From Pullichristensenella excrementipullorum (GTDB lineage Bacteria > Bacillota > Clostridia > Christensenellales > Aristaeellaceae), in contig DVOU01000020.1 in NCBI GenBank assembly GCA_018713365.1, forward strand, positions 152,813 through 216,812: a stretch of DNA of 64,000 nt, read 5' to 3'. The notes under the pieces were generated by a model. It was not told the DNA's origin. It was given only the letters and a program-made list of their open reading frames with translations, and made no database searches. This document shows, piece by piece, positions 15,323 through 24,167 of this stretch (position 1 is the first letter of the stretch; each line of letters starts with the position of its first letter). The translations under genes and the position numbers were made by a program.

Positions 15323-15781
15323 TCAGGCCGCGCGGCGCAGCTTGACGAAAAGCGCGACCGAAGCCGCGGCCAGCACGGCGAACGCTGCGCCCACCGGCAG
15401 GGAACTGTCGCCGGACTTGGGCACGGTATCGTCGATGACGCGGGCGGCGATCTCCATGCTCAAAAGCATATCGCCATTTTCATCGAAGGCGTCCATGCGG
15501 TAAATGCCGGAATCCTCCACGGCGGCGTTGACGATGTTGTAGACGCGCTGGTCCGCGCCGGAAATGGGCGCGCCCTCAAAGTACCACTGATAGGATGCCG
15601 GGGATACGCCGTCGATGTTGACTTCCATCGACAGATCCTCCCCCGCGTCCACCACCGCGTCCTGCGTCAGATGCGACACGCGCATGACGACCGTGGTGGA
15701 GATGACGCCCTCCGCCACAGCGCTGCCCAACATCAGCAGCAGCGCCACCAGCGCGAGAACGCGGAACGTCCTTCTTTTCAC
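15323..15781 (-). CDS. Small cell-surface protein with one Ig-like domain
   Basis: 152 residues: signal peptide (FRVLALVALLLMLGSAVA), one Ig-like fold with the expected Trp and D-S-G-x-Y pattern (YQWYFEGAPIS and VEDSGIYRMDAF), and a C-terminal anchor. The tail, VPKSGDSS then a hydrophobic stretch then KLRRAA, has the layout of a sortase sorting signal with a variant motif (VPKSG in place of LPXTG). The start is GTG with AAGGGG nine bases upstream. Likely an adhesin or a wall-organising protein; the partner is unknown. Confidence 0.65.
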   Translation of the reverse strand: MKRRTFRVLALVALLLMLGSAVAEGVISTTVVMRVSHLTQDAVVDAGEDLSMEVNIDGVSPASYQWYFEGAPISGADQRVYNIVNAAVEDSGIYRMDAFDENGDMLLSMEIAARVIDDTVPKSGDSSLPVGAAFAVLAAASVALFVKLRRAA

Positions 15782-15831
15782 GTGCGTCTACCCCTTCCGC
15801 GAATGCCTCTGGCACCCGCATACTACGTTTT

Positions 15832-15860
15832 ATTTTATATCAGTTTATGTCGAATTGCAA
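15832..15860 (-). promoter_or_regulatory. Promoter of the Ig-like protein gene
   Basis: Minus strand TTGCAA (15855-15860), 17 bases, TAAAAT (15832-15837), in an A/T-rich intergenic stretch. Confidence 0.55.
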
Positions 15861-15866
15861 CCATTT

Positions 15867-15904
15867 TGCATCATTATGCACAATTTCGGAAAAATATCGA
15901 AATT
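15867..15904. promoter_or_regulatory. Two inverted repeats in an A/T-rich intergenic region
   Basis: TGCAT/ATGCA (15867-15880, 4-base spacer) is followed by AATTTCG/CGAAATT (15882-15904, 9-base spacer). They lie between two divergent promoters: the one at 15832-15860 and an extended -10 TGC-TAAAAT near 15943-15951 reading right. Operator sites for a shared regulator are a reasonable guess. Confidence 0.4.
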
Positions 15905-16030
15905 TCTTCATAATATGCTCCATGCTTTCGTAATGTTTCAATGCTAAAATGTAACAGTACCATTGGCATTCCCGACGCGCTTTTCCGGGGAAGGATACGA
16001 TGGGACGCATTTTGAGCGATGGAGGGCATC

Positions 16031-17983
16031 ATGGGCGGTATCTTGCTGCTGCTGGGATTCGAGGCGTGCGGCTATGTGCTTGTCGACGGCCTGTTCAGGC
16101 GTCGGGACGGCATCGTGCGCCTGTGGCTGGGGCTGACGGCGGGGCTTTTGATGATGATGTGGCTGCCGTCGCTGTTTGCCTACGCACTGAAGTTCACGGC
16201 GGCGGCACAGTACGCGGCGCTGGGGCTGGCGGCGGTGCTTGCCGCGCTTTCGCGCCTGTTTTTGCGCGAAAAGGCCGGCCCGGCGCGGCTGGAGGGCGAA
16301 AAGCGGCCCTTCTGCGGGGACATGCCCGCCTGGCTGCCCATCGCGCTGATAACGCCGCTGCTCATCCTCTCCATTTACCTGCAATACACGCACACGCTGC
16401 GCGAGGTGGACGGGGCGCTGCACGTGGGGCAGTCCACCTACGGCGACCTCTGTTTGCATCTGGGCATCGCCACGGGCCTGCAGGGAAGCGCCTATCCGCC
16501 GGAGTACACGCTCATTCAGGACGTATTGCTGGGCTATCCCTTTTTGATGGACGCGCTCTCGGCCTCCATGCTCTGTCTGGGCACGGGGCTGCAGGCGGCC
16601 TTTATCATCCCCGGCAGTTTGATGATGGGGCTGGTGTATCTGGGCTTCATCCTGCTTGCGTGGGAGCTGACGCATTCACGCGCGGCGGTGGTGGTCGCCT
16701 ATCTTCTGATGTTCCTGAACGGCGGGCTGGGCTTTTTCTACGTGCTGGACGAAGTGTGGCAAGACCCGACGGCGCTGATAAACGTATTCACCGGCTACTA
16801 CGCCGCGCCGGCGAACATGGTGGAACACAACATCCGCTGGGTGAACGTCATCTGCGACATGATGATCCCCCAGCGCACGCTGCTGGCGGGGTGGACGATG
16901 GTCATCCCGGCGCTGTACCTGCTGGTACTGGCCATGCGCGAAAAGAGCCGGCGGCTGTACGTCATCCTCGGCGTGCTGGCCGGGGCCATGCCCATGGTAC
17001 ACACGCACTCGTTCCTGGCGCTGGCGCTGATCTCGGCGGGCTGCCTTGTGTGGACGCTCGCGCACGCGGAGGACCGCAGAAAGGCGCTCATCGACTACGC
17101 CTTCTACGCCGGCATTGCCGCGGCGCTGGCCCTGCCGCAGCTACTCACCTGGGCCATCCCGCAGACGGTGGGCGGCGTGGCCACGACCGGCTCGCTCTCG
17201 CTGCGCTTCAACTGGGTCAACTTTGACACCGCCACCGGCCGGCTCATCGACGGCTACTTCTGGTTCTGGGTGAAAAACGTCGGCCCGGTGTACCTCGTGA
17301 TGCTCCCGGCGGCGATCCTGTGCAAGGGCTGGAAGCGGGGGCTGGCGCTGGGCGCGCTGTTTGTGTACGCGGCGGCGGAGCTTATCCAGTTCCAGCCCAA
17401 CGCCTACGACAACAACAAGCTGTTTTACGTGGCCTTTTTGCTGATGCTGCCGCTGGCGGCGCGTTACCTTGTAACTCTATGGGATCGCCTGCGTGGGCTG
17501 CCGGGGCGCTCGCTGCTGGCGGCGGTGTTCTTCATCCTCTCGCTGACCTCGGGCGTCTTGTCGCTGGGACGCGAGGCGGTCTCGGACTATCAGCTCTTCT
17601 CGGCGGGGGAAGTGGAGGCGGCGGAGTACATCCGCGACGAACTGCCCGCGGACGCCGTCTACCTGACCGGCGATCAGCACAACAACTTTGTAGCGGCGCT
17701 CTCGGGGCGGCAGATCGTCTGCGGCACGGGCAGCTACCTCTACTTCCACGGCATGAACTATCAGAAGGCGGCCCTGGACGCGCGGCGCATGCTCGAAGCG
17801 CCCGCAGACAGCCACGCCCTGTTTGAGGAATACGGCGTGGACTATGTGGTGATCGGCAACAGCGAGCGCTACAACTACGCGCTGGACGAGGCGTATTTTG
17901 CCGAAAACTGCGCCCTCGTCTACAACGAAGGCGGCGTTTCCATCTACGCCGCGCCGGAAAATGACGGGAATTTGCCGGAATGA
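16031..17983 (+). CDS. Large polytopic membrane protein, GT-C-like
   Basis: 650 residues, about 12-13 membrane helices and a C-terminal soluble part (AAEYIRDELPADAVYLTG to YVVIGNSERY). The mix of many helices, conserved acidic residues in the first loops (REVDGALHVG) and a Rossmann-like C-terminal tail reading as if checking a bound sugar resembles GT-C fold glycosyltransferases that use lipid-linked sugars. This is inference; I do not recognise the family. GGAGGG (16021-16026) lies upstream of the ATG at 16031; the ATG at 16019 overlaps that site and has none of its own. Confidence 0.65.
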   Translation: MGGILLLLGFEACGYVLVDGLFRRRDGIVRLWLGLTAGLLMMMWLPSLFAYALKFTAAAQYAALGLAAVLAALSRLFLREKAGPARLEGEKRPFCGDMPAWLPIALITPLLILSIYLQYTHTLREVDGALHVGQSTYGDLCLHLGIATGLQGSAYPPEYTLIQDVLLGYPFLMDALSASMLCLGTGLQAAFIIPGSLMMGLVYLGFILLAWELTHSRAAVVVAYLLMFLNGGLGFFYVLDEVWQDPTALINVFTGYYAAPANMVEHNIRWVNVICDMMIPQRTLLAGWTMVIPALYLLVLAMREKSRRLYVILGVLAGAMPMVHTHSFLALALISAGCLVWTLAHAEDRRKALIDYAFYAGIAAALALPQLLTWAIPQTVGGVATTGSLSLRFNWVNFDTATGRLIDGYFWFWVKNVGPVYLVMLPAAILCKGWKRGLALGALFVYAAAELIQFQPNAYDNNKLFYVAFLLMLPLAARYLVTLWDRLRGLPGRSLLAAVFFILSLTSGVLSLGREAVSDYQLFSAGEVEAAEYIRDELPADAVYLTGDQHNNFVAALSGRQIVCGTGSYLYFHGMNYQKAALDARRMLEAPADSHALFEEYGVDYVVIGNSERYNYALDEAYFAENCALVYNEGGVSIYAAPENDGNLPE

Positions 17984-18007
17984 GCGGGAAATGTCCCCGG
18001 TTTGCGC

Positions 18008-18037
18008 TTGACGATTGCCCCTGAAAGCGCATACAAT
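18008..18037 (+). promoter_or_regulatory. Promoter of the second marR gene
   Basis: TTGACG (18008-18013), 18 bases, TACAAT (18032-18037). A TATGAT a few bases on could serve as an alternative -10. Confidence 0.6.
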
Positions 18038-18094
18038 GGATATGATAGGTAAACAACGGTGAAAAGCGCCGTGACGAATACGGAGGGATCGGTC

Positions 18095-18571
18095 ATGAGC
18101 GATATGGATCACAGGAACGCGGAGCGCGACGCGACGTTGGAACACCTGTACGACATGCTGTTTCAGGCATGGCCGCTGATGCGCCGCAAGCTGCTGCCCT
18201 CGAGCGCGCAGCAGGCGGAGTTCGGCATGCCGCTTTCGCATGTGCAGGTGCTGGTGATGCTCGACCATCGCGGCTCGCTGTCCATCACGGAGATCTCCCA
18301 GAGCTTTGGCATCGCCAAGCCCAACATCACGCCACTGGTGGACCGCCTCATCGAGGAGGGGCTGGTGATGCGCGAGCGCAACAGCGCCGACCGCCGCGTG
18401 GTCAACGTGGTGATCTGCGAAAAGGGGCGCGAGCGCCTTGCCGACATCTACCGCGACCTTTGCGACAACCTGTTCGACTGGACGCGCACGCTCAGTTCGG
18501 AGGACATGGCCGCGTTCAACGGGGCGCTGGAGACCATCGTCCGCCTTCTGCGCAAGCAGCCGGAGGCGTGA
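18095..18571 (+). CDS. MarR family transcriptional regulator
   Basis: 158 residues with a winged-helix core: SITEISQSFGIAKPNITPLV (recognition helix) and the wing RNSADRRVVNVVICEKG. The ATG at 18095 has GGAGGG seven bases upstream; an in-frame GTG at 18059 has none. Only 59 bases separate it from the peptidoglycan-binding lipoprotein gene, so it may regulate that gene. It is not closely similar to the MarR at 315. Confidence 0.92.
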   Translation: MSDMDHRNAERDATLEHLYDMLFQAWPLMRRKLLPSSAQQAEFGMPLSHVQVLVMLDHRGSLSITEISQSFGIAKPNITPLVDRLIEEGLVMRERNSADRRVVNVVICEKGRERLADIYRDLCDNLFDWTRTLSSEDMAAFNGALETIVRLLRKQPEA

Positions 18572-18630
18572 ACCAAAGCGGGGCCGTCCCCGTCCAAGAG
18601 ATATACGAAGTTTTTTCTGGAGGTACGTTT

Positions 18631-20475
18631 ATGCGCAACCAAGCCGCCTGGATACTGTTCGCCGCGCTTTTGATCGTCTGCGCGGCGATGCTCGGCGGGT
18701 GCAGCGCGCACGATGAGAGCGATGCGGCGCAGTCCGCGCCGGACCTCTCGGTCAACATCTCCGTCCCCTATGCCACCACCACGCCCACCGCCGTGCCCGA
18801 GGACCCGGATCAGCCCTTCTCCTTCGACGCCAACGGCCGGGTGACGGTACTCAACGAGCGCTGGATCGACGAGGGCTTTGTCTCCGCCACGAGCGACGAC
18901 GAGGAGCAGACGGGCGGCTACACGCAGCTGCGCCTCGGCGATCAGGGCCAGCGCGTGCAGCAGCTGCAGATGCGCCTGCGCGAACTGGGATACTACCCCG
19001 GCGACATCTCCGGCGTGTTCGACACGCTCACGGAGCAGGCCGTGCAGCTGTTTGAACTGACCTACGGCACCATGCAGACGGGCATCGCCACCCCCAGTTT
19101 GCAGGAGATGCTCTTTGCCGAGACCGCGCCCGCGTACAGCGCGCAGAGCTACGCCGCGGCGCTGAACGGCAACTTCAGCGAATTGCAGCTGGGCGCCTCG
19201 GGCAGCAATGTGCTGGCCCTGCAGATGCGCCTGCGCGAACTGGGCTTCCCCATCTCCCACATCACCGGCTATTACGACCAGGAGACCGCCGCGGCGGTGA
19301 GCGCCTTCTTCCAGGTATACGGCAACGCGCCCAACAGCGTGGCCACCGCATCCATGCAGGGCGAACTGTTCACCGTGGACCCGCGCACCTATTCCGGCGC
19401 CACCCTCGCCCCGACGCAGACGCAGACGCCCAGCGGCGAACAGACGCTCTCCGAGGGCAACATCGGCTCCACCGTGGAGCGCATCCAGCAGCGGCTCATC
19501 GAACTGGGCTACATGCAGGGCGTCGCCTCCGGCACCTTCGACGCCGCCACCACCGAGGCCGTCAAGGCCTTCCAGCACGTGGTGGGCGTGAGCGAGGACG
19601 GCGTGGTCACCTACGGGCTGTACACGCAGCTCATCGCCAGCGACGCCCCCGCCTACGGAAGCCCTGAGGCCGAGGCCATCCGCCAAGGCGGCTACACGCT
19701 GTTGCAGGAGGGCGATTCCGGCGAGGCCGTGACGCGCCTGCAGACGCGCCTGGTCGAACTGGGCTACGCCAACGGCACGCCCAACGGCCGCTACGCCAGC
19801 GCCACCGTATCGGCGGTGCGGCTCTTCCAGCGCGCCGCCGGACAGGAGGAGACGGGCGTGGCCACCGCCGCCTTGCAGGCCCTGCTCTACTCCGCCGACG
19901 CCCCCGCCTACACCGCCTCGACGCAGACGACTACCGGCGACCGCTATTACCCCTACAACCTCGCCCTGACCGACCTTTCCGAGGGGTCCTCGGGCGAACT
20001 GGTGAGCTATTTGCAGACGCGCCTTGCGGAGCTGGGCTACTTCTCCGGCACGGTGGACGGCCAGTACGGCTCCGCCACCGCCACCGCCGTGCGCGCCGTG
20101 CAGGCCGCCATGGGCCTTGAGCAGACCGGCGCGGCCAGCGCCTCCTTCCAGGAGCATGTCTACTCCGAGGCCACGCCGCCCGCAGGCGTATCCATGTACG
20201 ATTCCACGCAGAGCTTCTCCACGTTGCAAATGGGCGACAGCGACGAAGATGGCGAGACCATGGGCCCGGTGGAGAGCCTGCAAAAGCAGCTTTGGGAGCT
20301 TGGCTATCTGGACCGCGAAGCCGTGCGCGGCACGGAGGGCGAGTTTGGCGAGGCCACGCGCAATGCCGTCATCGCCGCGCAGCAGGCCATGCAGTACGTG
20401 CGCGCCGACGGCGTTGCCAGCCCCGAGTTCCAGGCGTTCATCTTCTCCCGCTACTGCGGCATGATCCGGAAATAG
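18631..20475 (+). CDS. Lipoprotein with six peptidoglycan-binding repeats
   Basis: 614 residues: lipoprotein signal ending LGGC (lipid on Cys), a Ser/Thr/Pro-rich linker, then six PG_binding_1 modules of the form LQxRLxELGYxxGxxxGxF, starting roughly at residues 108, 190, 280, 365, 450 and 540. No catalytic domain is present, which is unusual because such modules normally accompany hydrolases. It probably tethers the outer membrane-face lipid to the wall or acts as a wall sensor. TGGAGG precedes the ATG at 18631. A hairpin CGGGG/CCCCG lies in the gap after marR. Confidence 0.85.
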   Translation: MRNQAAWILFAALLIVCAAMLGGCSAHDESDAAQSAPDLSVNISVPYATTTPTAVPEDPDQPFSFDANGRVTVLNERWIDEGFVSATSDDEEQTGGYTQLRLGDQGQRVQQLQMRLRELGYYPGDISGVFDTLTEQAVQLFELTYGTMQTGIATPSLQEMLFAETAPAYSAQSYAAALNGNFSELQLGASGSNVLALQMRLRELGFPISHITGYYDQETAAAVSAFFQVYGNAPNSVATASMQGELFTVDPRTYSGATLAPTQTQTPSGEQTLSEGNIGSTVERIQQRLIELGYMQGVASGTFDAATTEAVKAFQHVVGVSEDGVVTYGLYTQLIASDAPAYGSPEAEAIRQGGYTLLQEGDSGEAVTRLQTRLVELGYANGTPNGRYASATVSAVRLFQRAAGQEETGVATAALQALLYSADAPAYTASTQTTTGDRYYPYNLALTDLSEGSSGELVSYLQTRLAELGYFSGTVDGQYGSATATAVRAVQAAMGLEQTGAASASFQEHVYSEATPPAGVSMYDSTQSFSTLQMGDSDEDGETMGPVESLQKQLWELGYLDREAVRGTEGEFGEATRNAVIAAQQAMQYVRADGVASPEFQAFIFSRYCGMIRK

Positions 20476-20526
20476 CCTTCCCGTGGGCGCAAATCCGACA
20501 AAGTATCGAAGATTTGGGCGCGAGGT

Positions 20527-20555
20527 TTGACGCGGCGGGCGCGGTCGTGTATAAT
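20527..20555 (+). promoter_or_regulatory. Strong sigma-A promoter
   Basis: TTGACG (20527-20532), 17 bases, perfect TATAAT (20550-20555), 42 bases before the small membrane protein gene. Confidence 0.8.
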
Positions 20556-20597
20556 GAAGTTGTTTGAATGTACGTATCAGCGAAAGGAGCGCCCTCC

Positions 20598-20891
20598 ATG
20601 AGCCGCGAAGGTAGAAGTTCCCGCAACCGCGTGTCCATCCTCAGCTGGATGTGGACCATCGTTCTCGCCTGCATCCCCGGCGTGAACATCATCGCGATGT
20701 TTTTGCTGGCGTTTCTGTCCAGGAAGCAGCCCAAGCGCAGCTTTGCCGTGGCCTCGCTGATCTTGATGCTGATCGTGGCCATCCTCATCTTCGTGGCCTT
20801 CCTGGTCTTCCCCGCGGAGCTGCTCGCCTTTGGCGAATGGCTGCGCGACAGGACGCCCCTGCAGGGCGCGGGCACGCCGCTGGGGCTGTAA
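20598..20891 (+). CDS. Small two-helix membrane protein
   Basis: 97 residues with a basic N-terminus and two membrane helices (SILSWMWTIVLACIPGVNII and a second at ASLILMLIVAILIFVAFLV) joined by a basic loop (SRKQPKRS). I know no function for it. AAAGGAG sits 8 bases before the ATG at 20598; a further in-frame ATG lies at 20568. It has its own strong promoter and a strong terminator, so it is a monocistronic and probably well-expressed gene. Confidence 0.7.
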   Translation: MSREGRSSRNRVSILSWMWTIVLACIPGVNIIAMFLLAFLSRKQPKRSFAVASLILMLIVAILIFVAFLVFPAELLAFGEWLRDRTPLQGAGTPLGL

Positions 20892-20903
20892 AATGAACAT
20901 GGC

Positions 20904-20936
20904 AAAAGGAGCCGCCACAGGGACGGCTCCTTTTTT
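20904..20936. terminator. Bidirectional intrinsic terminator
   Basis: AAAAGGAGCCG (20904-20914) pairs with CGGCTCCTTTTTT (20924-20936). Runs on both strands serve both the small membrane gene and the leftward XRE gene. Confidence 0.9.
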
Positions 20937-20941
20937 GCGCG

Positions 20942-21193
20942 CTACTGCGCCTCGCCCAGCAGCCACGCCACCGACACGCCCAGGGCGTCGGCGATGACGG
21001 GCAGTTCGTAATCCAGCACCTTGCGGCGCTGCCCCTCCAAGCGCGACATGCTGGCATCGCAGATGTCCATGCCGCGGCTTTGCAGCATCGCCACCAGCTG
21101 CCTTTGCTTGAGCCCCTGTGCCTTGCGCAGGCACATGACCTTTTCTCCGATGATGTTGCGCTCCCCAAGGGGCGCTATGCGCGGCTTGGACAA
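20942..21193 (-). CDS. XRE-family helix-turn-helix regulator
   Basis: 83 residues, nearly all one Cro/C1-type domain: GEKVMCLRKAQGLKQRQLVA, then SMSRLEGQRRKVLDYELPVI and ALGVSVAWLLGE. Start TTG at 21193 with AGGTGG six bases upstream. The compact single-domain form suggests a local repressor. The upstream A/T-rich region holds an inverted repeat (21259-21292) that may be its operator. Confidence 0.85.
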   Translation of the reverse strand: MSKPRIAPLGERNIIGEKVMCLRKAQGLKQRQLVAMLQSRGMDICDASMSRLEGQRRKVLDYELPVIADALGVSVAWLLGEAQ

Positions 21194-21258
21194 TGTTCTC
21201 CACCTCTTGCGCTGGGATCACTTTCCAGTATAAGGGAGGTGGAATAAATTTTGATGCT

Positions 21259-21292
21259 GAAATTGCATTATATGGATGTTCATGCAAATTTC
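21259..21292. promoter_or_regulatory. Imperfect inverted repeat upstream of the XRE gene
   Basis: GAAATTGCAT (21259-21268) and ATGCAAATTTC (21282-21292) pair apart from one extra A. The right arm, TGCAAATTTCG, resembles TGCACAATTTCG at 15877-15888, so the two A/T-rich regions may share a regulator. Confidence 0.35.
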
Positions 21293-21337
21293 GCATTAAA
21301 CGAGCGCCGCGCAGGCGCAGGAAATGGACGCAAAGAA

Positions 21338-21381
21338 GTACCGTCCCGCCCGGCTGCAAAGTGCGGCGGGCGGGACGGTAC
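21338..21381 (-). terminator. Terminator of the pepV-cmk-plsC operon
   Basis: A perfect 15-base stem, GTACCGTCCCGCCCG (21338-21352) with its complement at 21367-21381, loop of 14. On the minus strand it is followed by TTCTTTGC, a partial T-run. Confidence 0.75.
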
Positions 21382-21411
21382 TGTGGATGGCGCGGCGGCC
21401 TCCGGGGGCTG

Positions 21412-22014
21412 TCAGGCCTTGGCGGACGCCTGCGGCTTCAGCGCCCAGATGGCCTCGTCGAGGCGGGCGGTGGCCTTGTCCAGCGTGGCGCGGTCGAAGC
21501 GGCGGCCGAGGTCTTCCAGCGACACGGGCGCGCCGAAGGCAACGCGCGTTTTGCGGAAGAGGCGGTAGGGGCCGTCGATGTAGGCGGGCACGACCTTGAC
21601 GCCGGCGCGCAGGGCGATGAGCGCCACGCCCGGCTCCAGATGCGTGTGGGCGTTTTCGCGGCTGCGGGTGCCCTGCGGGAAGATGCCCACCACGTGGCCT
21701 TCATTCAACAGGCGGATGGACTCGCGCACCGCGCCGAGGTCGCTCTCGCCCCGGCGGATGGGAAAGGCGCCGATGGCGGAGATGAAGCCGCCGACGATGC
21801 GGTTTTTGAACAGCTCCGCCTTGGCCATGAAGTGCAGCCGCCGGCGCACGCAGGTGGCCAGCACGAAAGGGTCGCTGGCGCTGACGTGGTTGGAGCAGAG
21901 GATGTAGCCGCCCGGAGACGCGACGTTTTCCGTCCCCGTGGCGCGGATGCCAAGCACGAGGAAGTAGTAGGCGCGCACGAGGGGCTTGAGAAAGTCATAA
22001 AGCCAGGTCTTCAC
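21412..22014 (-). CDS. plsC: 1-acyl-glycerol-3-phosphate acyltransferase
   Basis: 200 residues with the acyltransferase motifs NHVSASD (His43, Asp48), FPQGTRS (Gln where Glu is usual), and GVKVVPAYIDG. It makes phosphatidic acid at the membrane. The start is GTG at 22014, which overlaps the cmk stop as GTGA, a coupled arrangement. The cmk-plsC pair is common in Firmicutes. Confidence 0.92.
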   Translation of the reverse strand: MKTWLYDFLKPLVRAYYFLVLGIRATGTENVASPGGYILCSNHVSASDPFVLATCVRRRLHFMAKAELFKNRIVGGFISAIGAFPIRRGESDLGAVRESIRLLNEGHVVGIFPQGTRSRENAHTHLEPGVALIALRAGVKVVPAYIDGPYRLFRKTRVAFGAPVSLEDLGRRFDRATLDKATARLDEAIWALKPQASAKA

Positions 22015-22697
22015 GCTTTCGCCTCCAAAACCTGTTGCGCGAGAGAGGAAACTTTCTGAACGACTTCCTCCAGCGTCATGCGCGAGCAATCGACCTCCAC
22101 CGCGTCCTCGGCCTTGCGCAGGGGCGAGGCGGCGCGGTGGGTGTCGATCTCATCGCGGCGGATCAGTTCTTCAAGCACCTTGTCATAGGGCTCGGGCATG
22201 CCCTTGCGGGCAAGTTCTTCAAAGCGGCGCTGGGCGCGCACCTCGGCGGATGCGGTGAGAAAGACCTTGAGCGTGGCGTTTGGCAGCACCTTGGTGCCGA
22301 TGTCGCGGCCGTCCATGACCACGCTGTGGCCTTGCGCGATGCCGCGCTGCAGGGCGACCATGCGCTCGCGCACCGCCGGCACGGTGGAGACCGACGAGGC
22401 TGCCAGCGAGACCTCGGCGGCGCGGATGGCCTCGGAGACGTCCTCCTCGCCGAGGTAGACGCACTGCTGGCCGTCCTTGCCATAGCCGACGCGCACATCC
22501 ACGTCCATGCAGTGGGCGGCGATGGCGGCGGGGTCGTCAAGCGGCACGCCGTTTTTGAGCATGTAGAGGCCCACGGCGCGGTACATGGCGCCGGTATCCA
22601 GATACATGGCCCCCAGTTTTTCCGCCACGGCCCGGGCCACGGAGGATTTGCCCGCGCCCGAGGGGCCGTCGATGGCGATGGAAAACACGTTTTGCAT
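22011..22697 (-). CDS. cmk: Cytidylate kinase
   Basis: 228 residues. The P-loop GPSGAGKSS (11-19), DTGAMYRAVG and MDGRDIGTKVLP are the CMP kinase motifs. It phosphorylates CMP and dCMP. The ATG follows the pepV stop by one base, giving a pepV-cmk-plsC operon. Confidence 0.96.
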   Translation of the reverse strand: MQNVFSIAIDGPSGAGKSSVARAVAEKLGAMYLDTGAMYRAVGLYMLKNGVPLDDPAAIAAHCMDVDVRVGYGKDGQQCVYLGEEDVSEAIRAAEVSLAASSVSTVPAVRERMVALQRGIAQGHSVVMDGRDIGTKVLPNATLKVFLTASAEVRAQRRFEELARKGMPEPYDKVLEELIRRDEIDTHRAASPLRKAEDAVEVDCSRMTLEEVVQKVSSLAQQVLEAKA

Positions 22698-22698
22698 G

Positions 22699-24108
22699 TC
22701 AGTCCGCCTTCCCCGCCAGTTCGGCGATGGCGTGGGCCATGATGCGGATGCTGAGCATCATGTTTTCCAGCGAGAACCACTCGTCCGGCATGTGGCAGGT
22801 GTCCACATCGCCGGGGAAGCAGGGGCCGAAGGCCACGGTGTTGGGCATGCAGCGCGAATAGGTGCCGCCGCCGATGGCGAAGGCGTAGCCCTCGTGGCCG
22901 GTGACGTCGCTGTACGCCTTGAGCAGGCCCTTGACCACCTTGTGGTCGGCCGGCACATGGTGCGGCGCGTGGCCGGAGAGGCGGGTGACGGCGATCTGCG
23001 CCGGGGAGACCTTCATGCAGATCTGGCCGCAGATCTTCTCCTCCGAGGCGCAGAGCGGATAGCGGATGTCCAGATGGGCGCTGAGATGCTCGCCATCGTA
23101 GCGGAGGATGCCGAGGTTGCAGGTGAGCGGGCCGCTCAATTCGTCCATCACGGCGATGCCCAGCAGTTTCCCCTGCCCGGAGATGCCCAGGCAGGCAGCC
23201 AGCGTTTGGATGGCCTCGCGGCTGCCGCCGCCCGCGCCCAGTTCGGAAAGGGCGATCAGAAGCATGCCGGCGGCGTTCTTGCCCAGATGCGGCGTGGAGG
23301 CGTGGGCGGATTTGCCGGTGGCGGTGATCTCCGCGCGGCCATTGCCGAGGTCGCGCAGGTCAAGCTCGAAGCCGCGGCTGGCGGCCACCAGCTCGAGGCG
23401 CGCGCGCAGGGTGGAAACGTCCTTGCAGCCGACCACGGCGCGGGCAATGCCGGGCACCACGTTGGGGCGCTCGCCGGCGTAAAGCTCGTAGACGGGGATC
23501 TCCGCGCCCTCTTCCCCGCCGGTGTTTTGGGAGAGCAGTATGTGCAGGCCGCCCTTTTCGATGTTGATGACCGGGTACTCGGCGTCCGGGGAGAAGCCGT
23601 AGTCCGGCGCGGCGGTGTGGGCGTTGTAGTAGGCCATGTCGGTCATGCCGGTCTCCTCGTCGCAGCCGAGGATGAGGCGCACGGTGTCCTTGAGTTCCAC
23701 GCCGGCGTCGCGCACGCAGCGCATGGCGTAGAGCGCGGCCAGCGCCGGGCCCTTGTCGTCCAGCACGCCGCGGCCGATGAGGTTGCCGTCCTTCTGCGTC
23801 AGCGCGAACGGTTCCACCGTCCAGCCGTCGCCGGCGGGCACCACGTCCAGATGGCAGAGGATGCCCAGCGTCTTTTCGCCATTGCCCATGGAGATGTCGC
23901 CGGCATAGCCGTCGAACATGCGGGTAGCAAAGCCGTAGCCGCGCGCGTCCTCCAGCGCCAGATCGAGCATGCGGCGGTTTTCGCGGCCAAAGGGCGCGCC
24001 TTCCTCCGCCGCTCCCTGTACGGAGGGGATGGAGAGCCAGCGGCCCAGGTCTTTGAGAAATTCATCGCGGCGCGCCTCGATGAGCGCGTCGAGCTTTGCG
24101 TAGTCCAT
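22699..24108 (-). CDS. pepV: M20 family dipeptidase, PepV-like
   Basis: 469 residues. Metal and catalytic residues appear in ILCHLDVVPAGDGW, GRGVLDDKGP and GCDEETGMTD, then HLDIRYP and the late His region. The lid domain between is of PepV size. It cleaves dipeptides, including some beta-Ala or D-Ala forms, in the cytoplasm. AGGAGG precedes the ATG at 24108. First gene of the operon, with its own promoter. Confidence 0.9.
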   Translation of the reverse strand: MDYAKLDALIEARRDEFLKDLGRWLSIPSVQGAAEEGAPFGRENRRMLDLALEDARGYGFATRMFDGYAGDISMGNGEKTLGILCHLDVVPAGDGWTVEPFALTQKDGNLIGRGVLDDKGPALAALYAMRCVRDAGVELKDTVRLILGCDEETGMTDMAYYNAHTAAPDYGFSPDAEYPVINIEKGGLHILLSQNTGGEEGAEIPVYELYAGERPNVVPGIARAVVGCKDVSTLRARLELVAASRGFELDLRDLGNGRAEITATGKSAHASTPHLGKNAAGMLLIALSELGAGGGSREAIQTLAACLGISGQGKLLGIAVMDELSGPLTCNLGILRYDGEHLSAHLDIRYPLCASEEKICGQICMKVSPAQIAVTRLSGHAPHHVPADHKVVKGLLKAYSDVTGHEGYAFAIGGGTYSRCMPNTVAFGPCFPGDVDTCHMPDEWFSLENMMLSIRIMAHAIAELAGKAD

Positions 24109-24139
24109 TTTCAGCGTCCTCCTCTGTATCCCTTTGTTT

Positions 24140-24167
24140 CATTATAACAATCCCCGGGCGGCTGTCA
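24140..24167 (-). promoter_or_regulatory. Promoter of pepV-cmk-plsC
   Basis: Minus strand perfect TTGACA (24162-24167), 16 bases, perfect TATAAT (24140-24145). The TGA inside the -35 hexamer is the stop codon of uvrC, so the two units are packed with no spare DNA. Confidence 0.85.
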
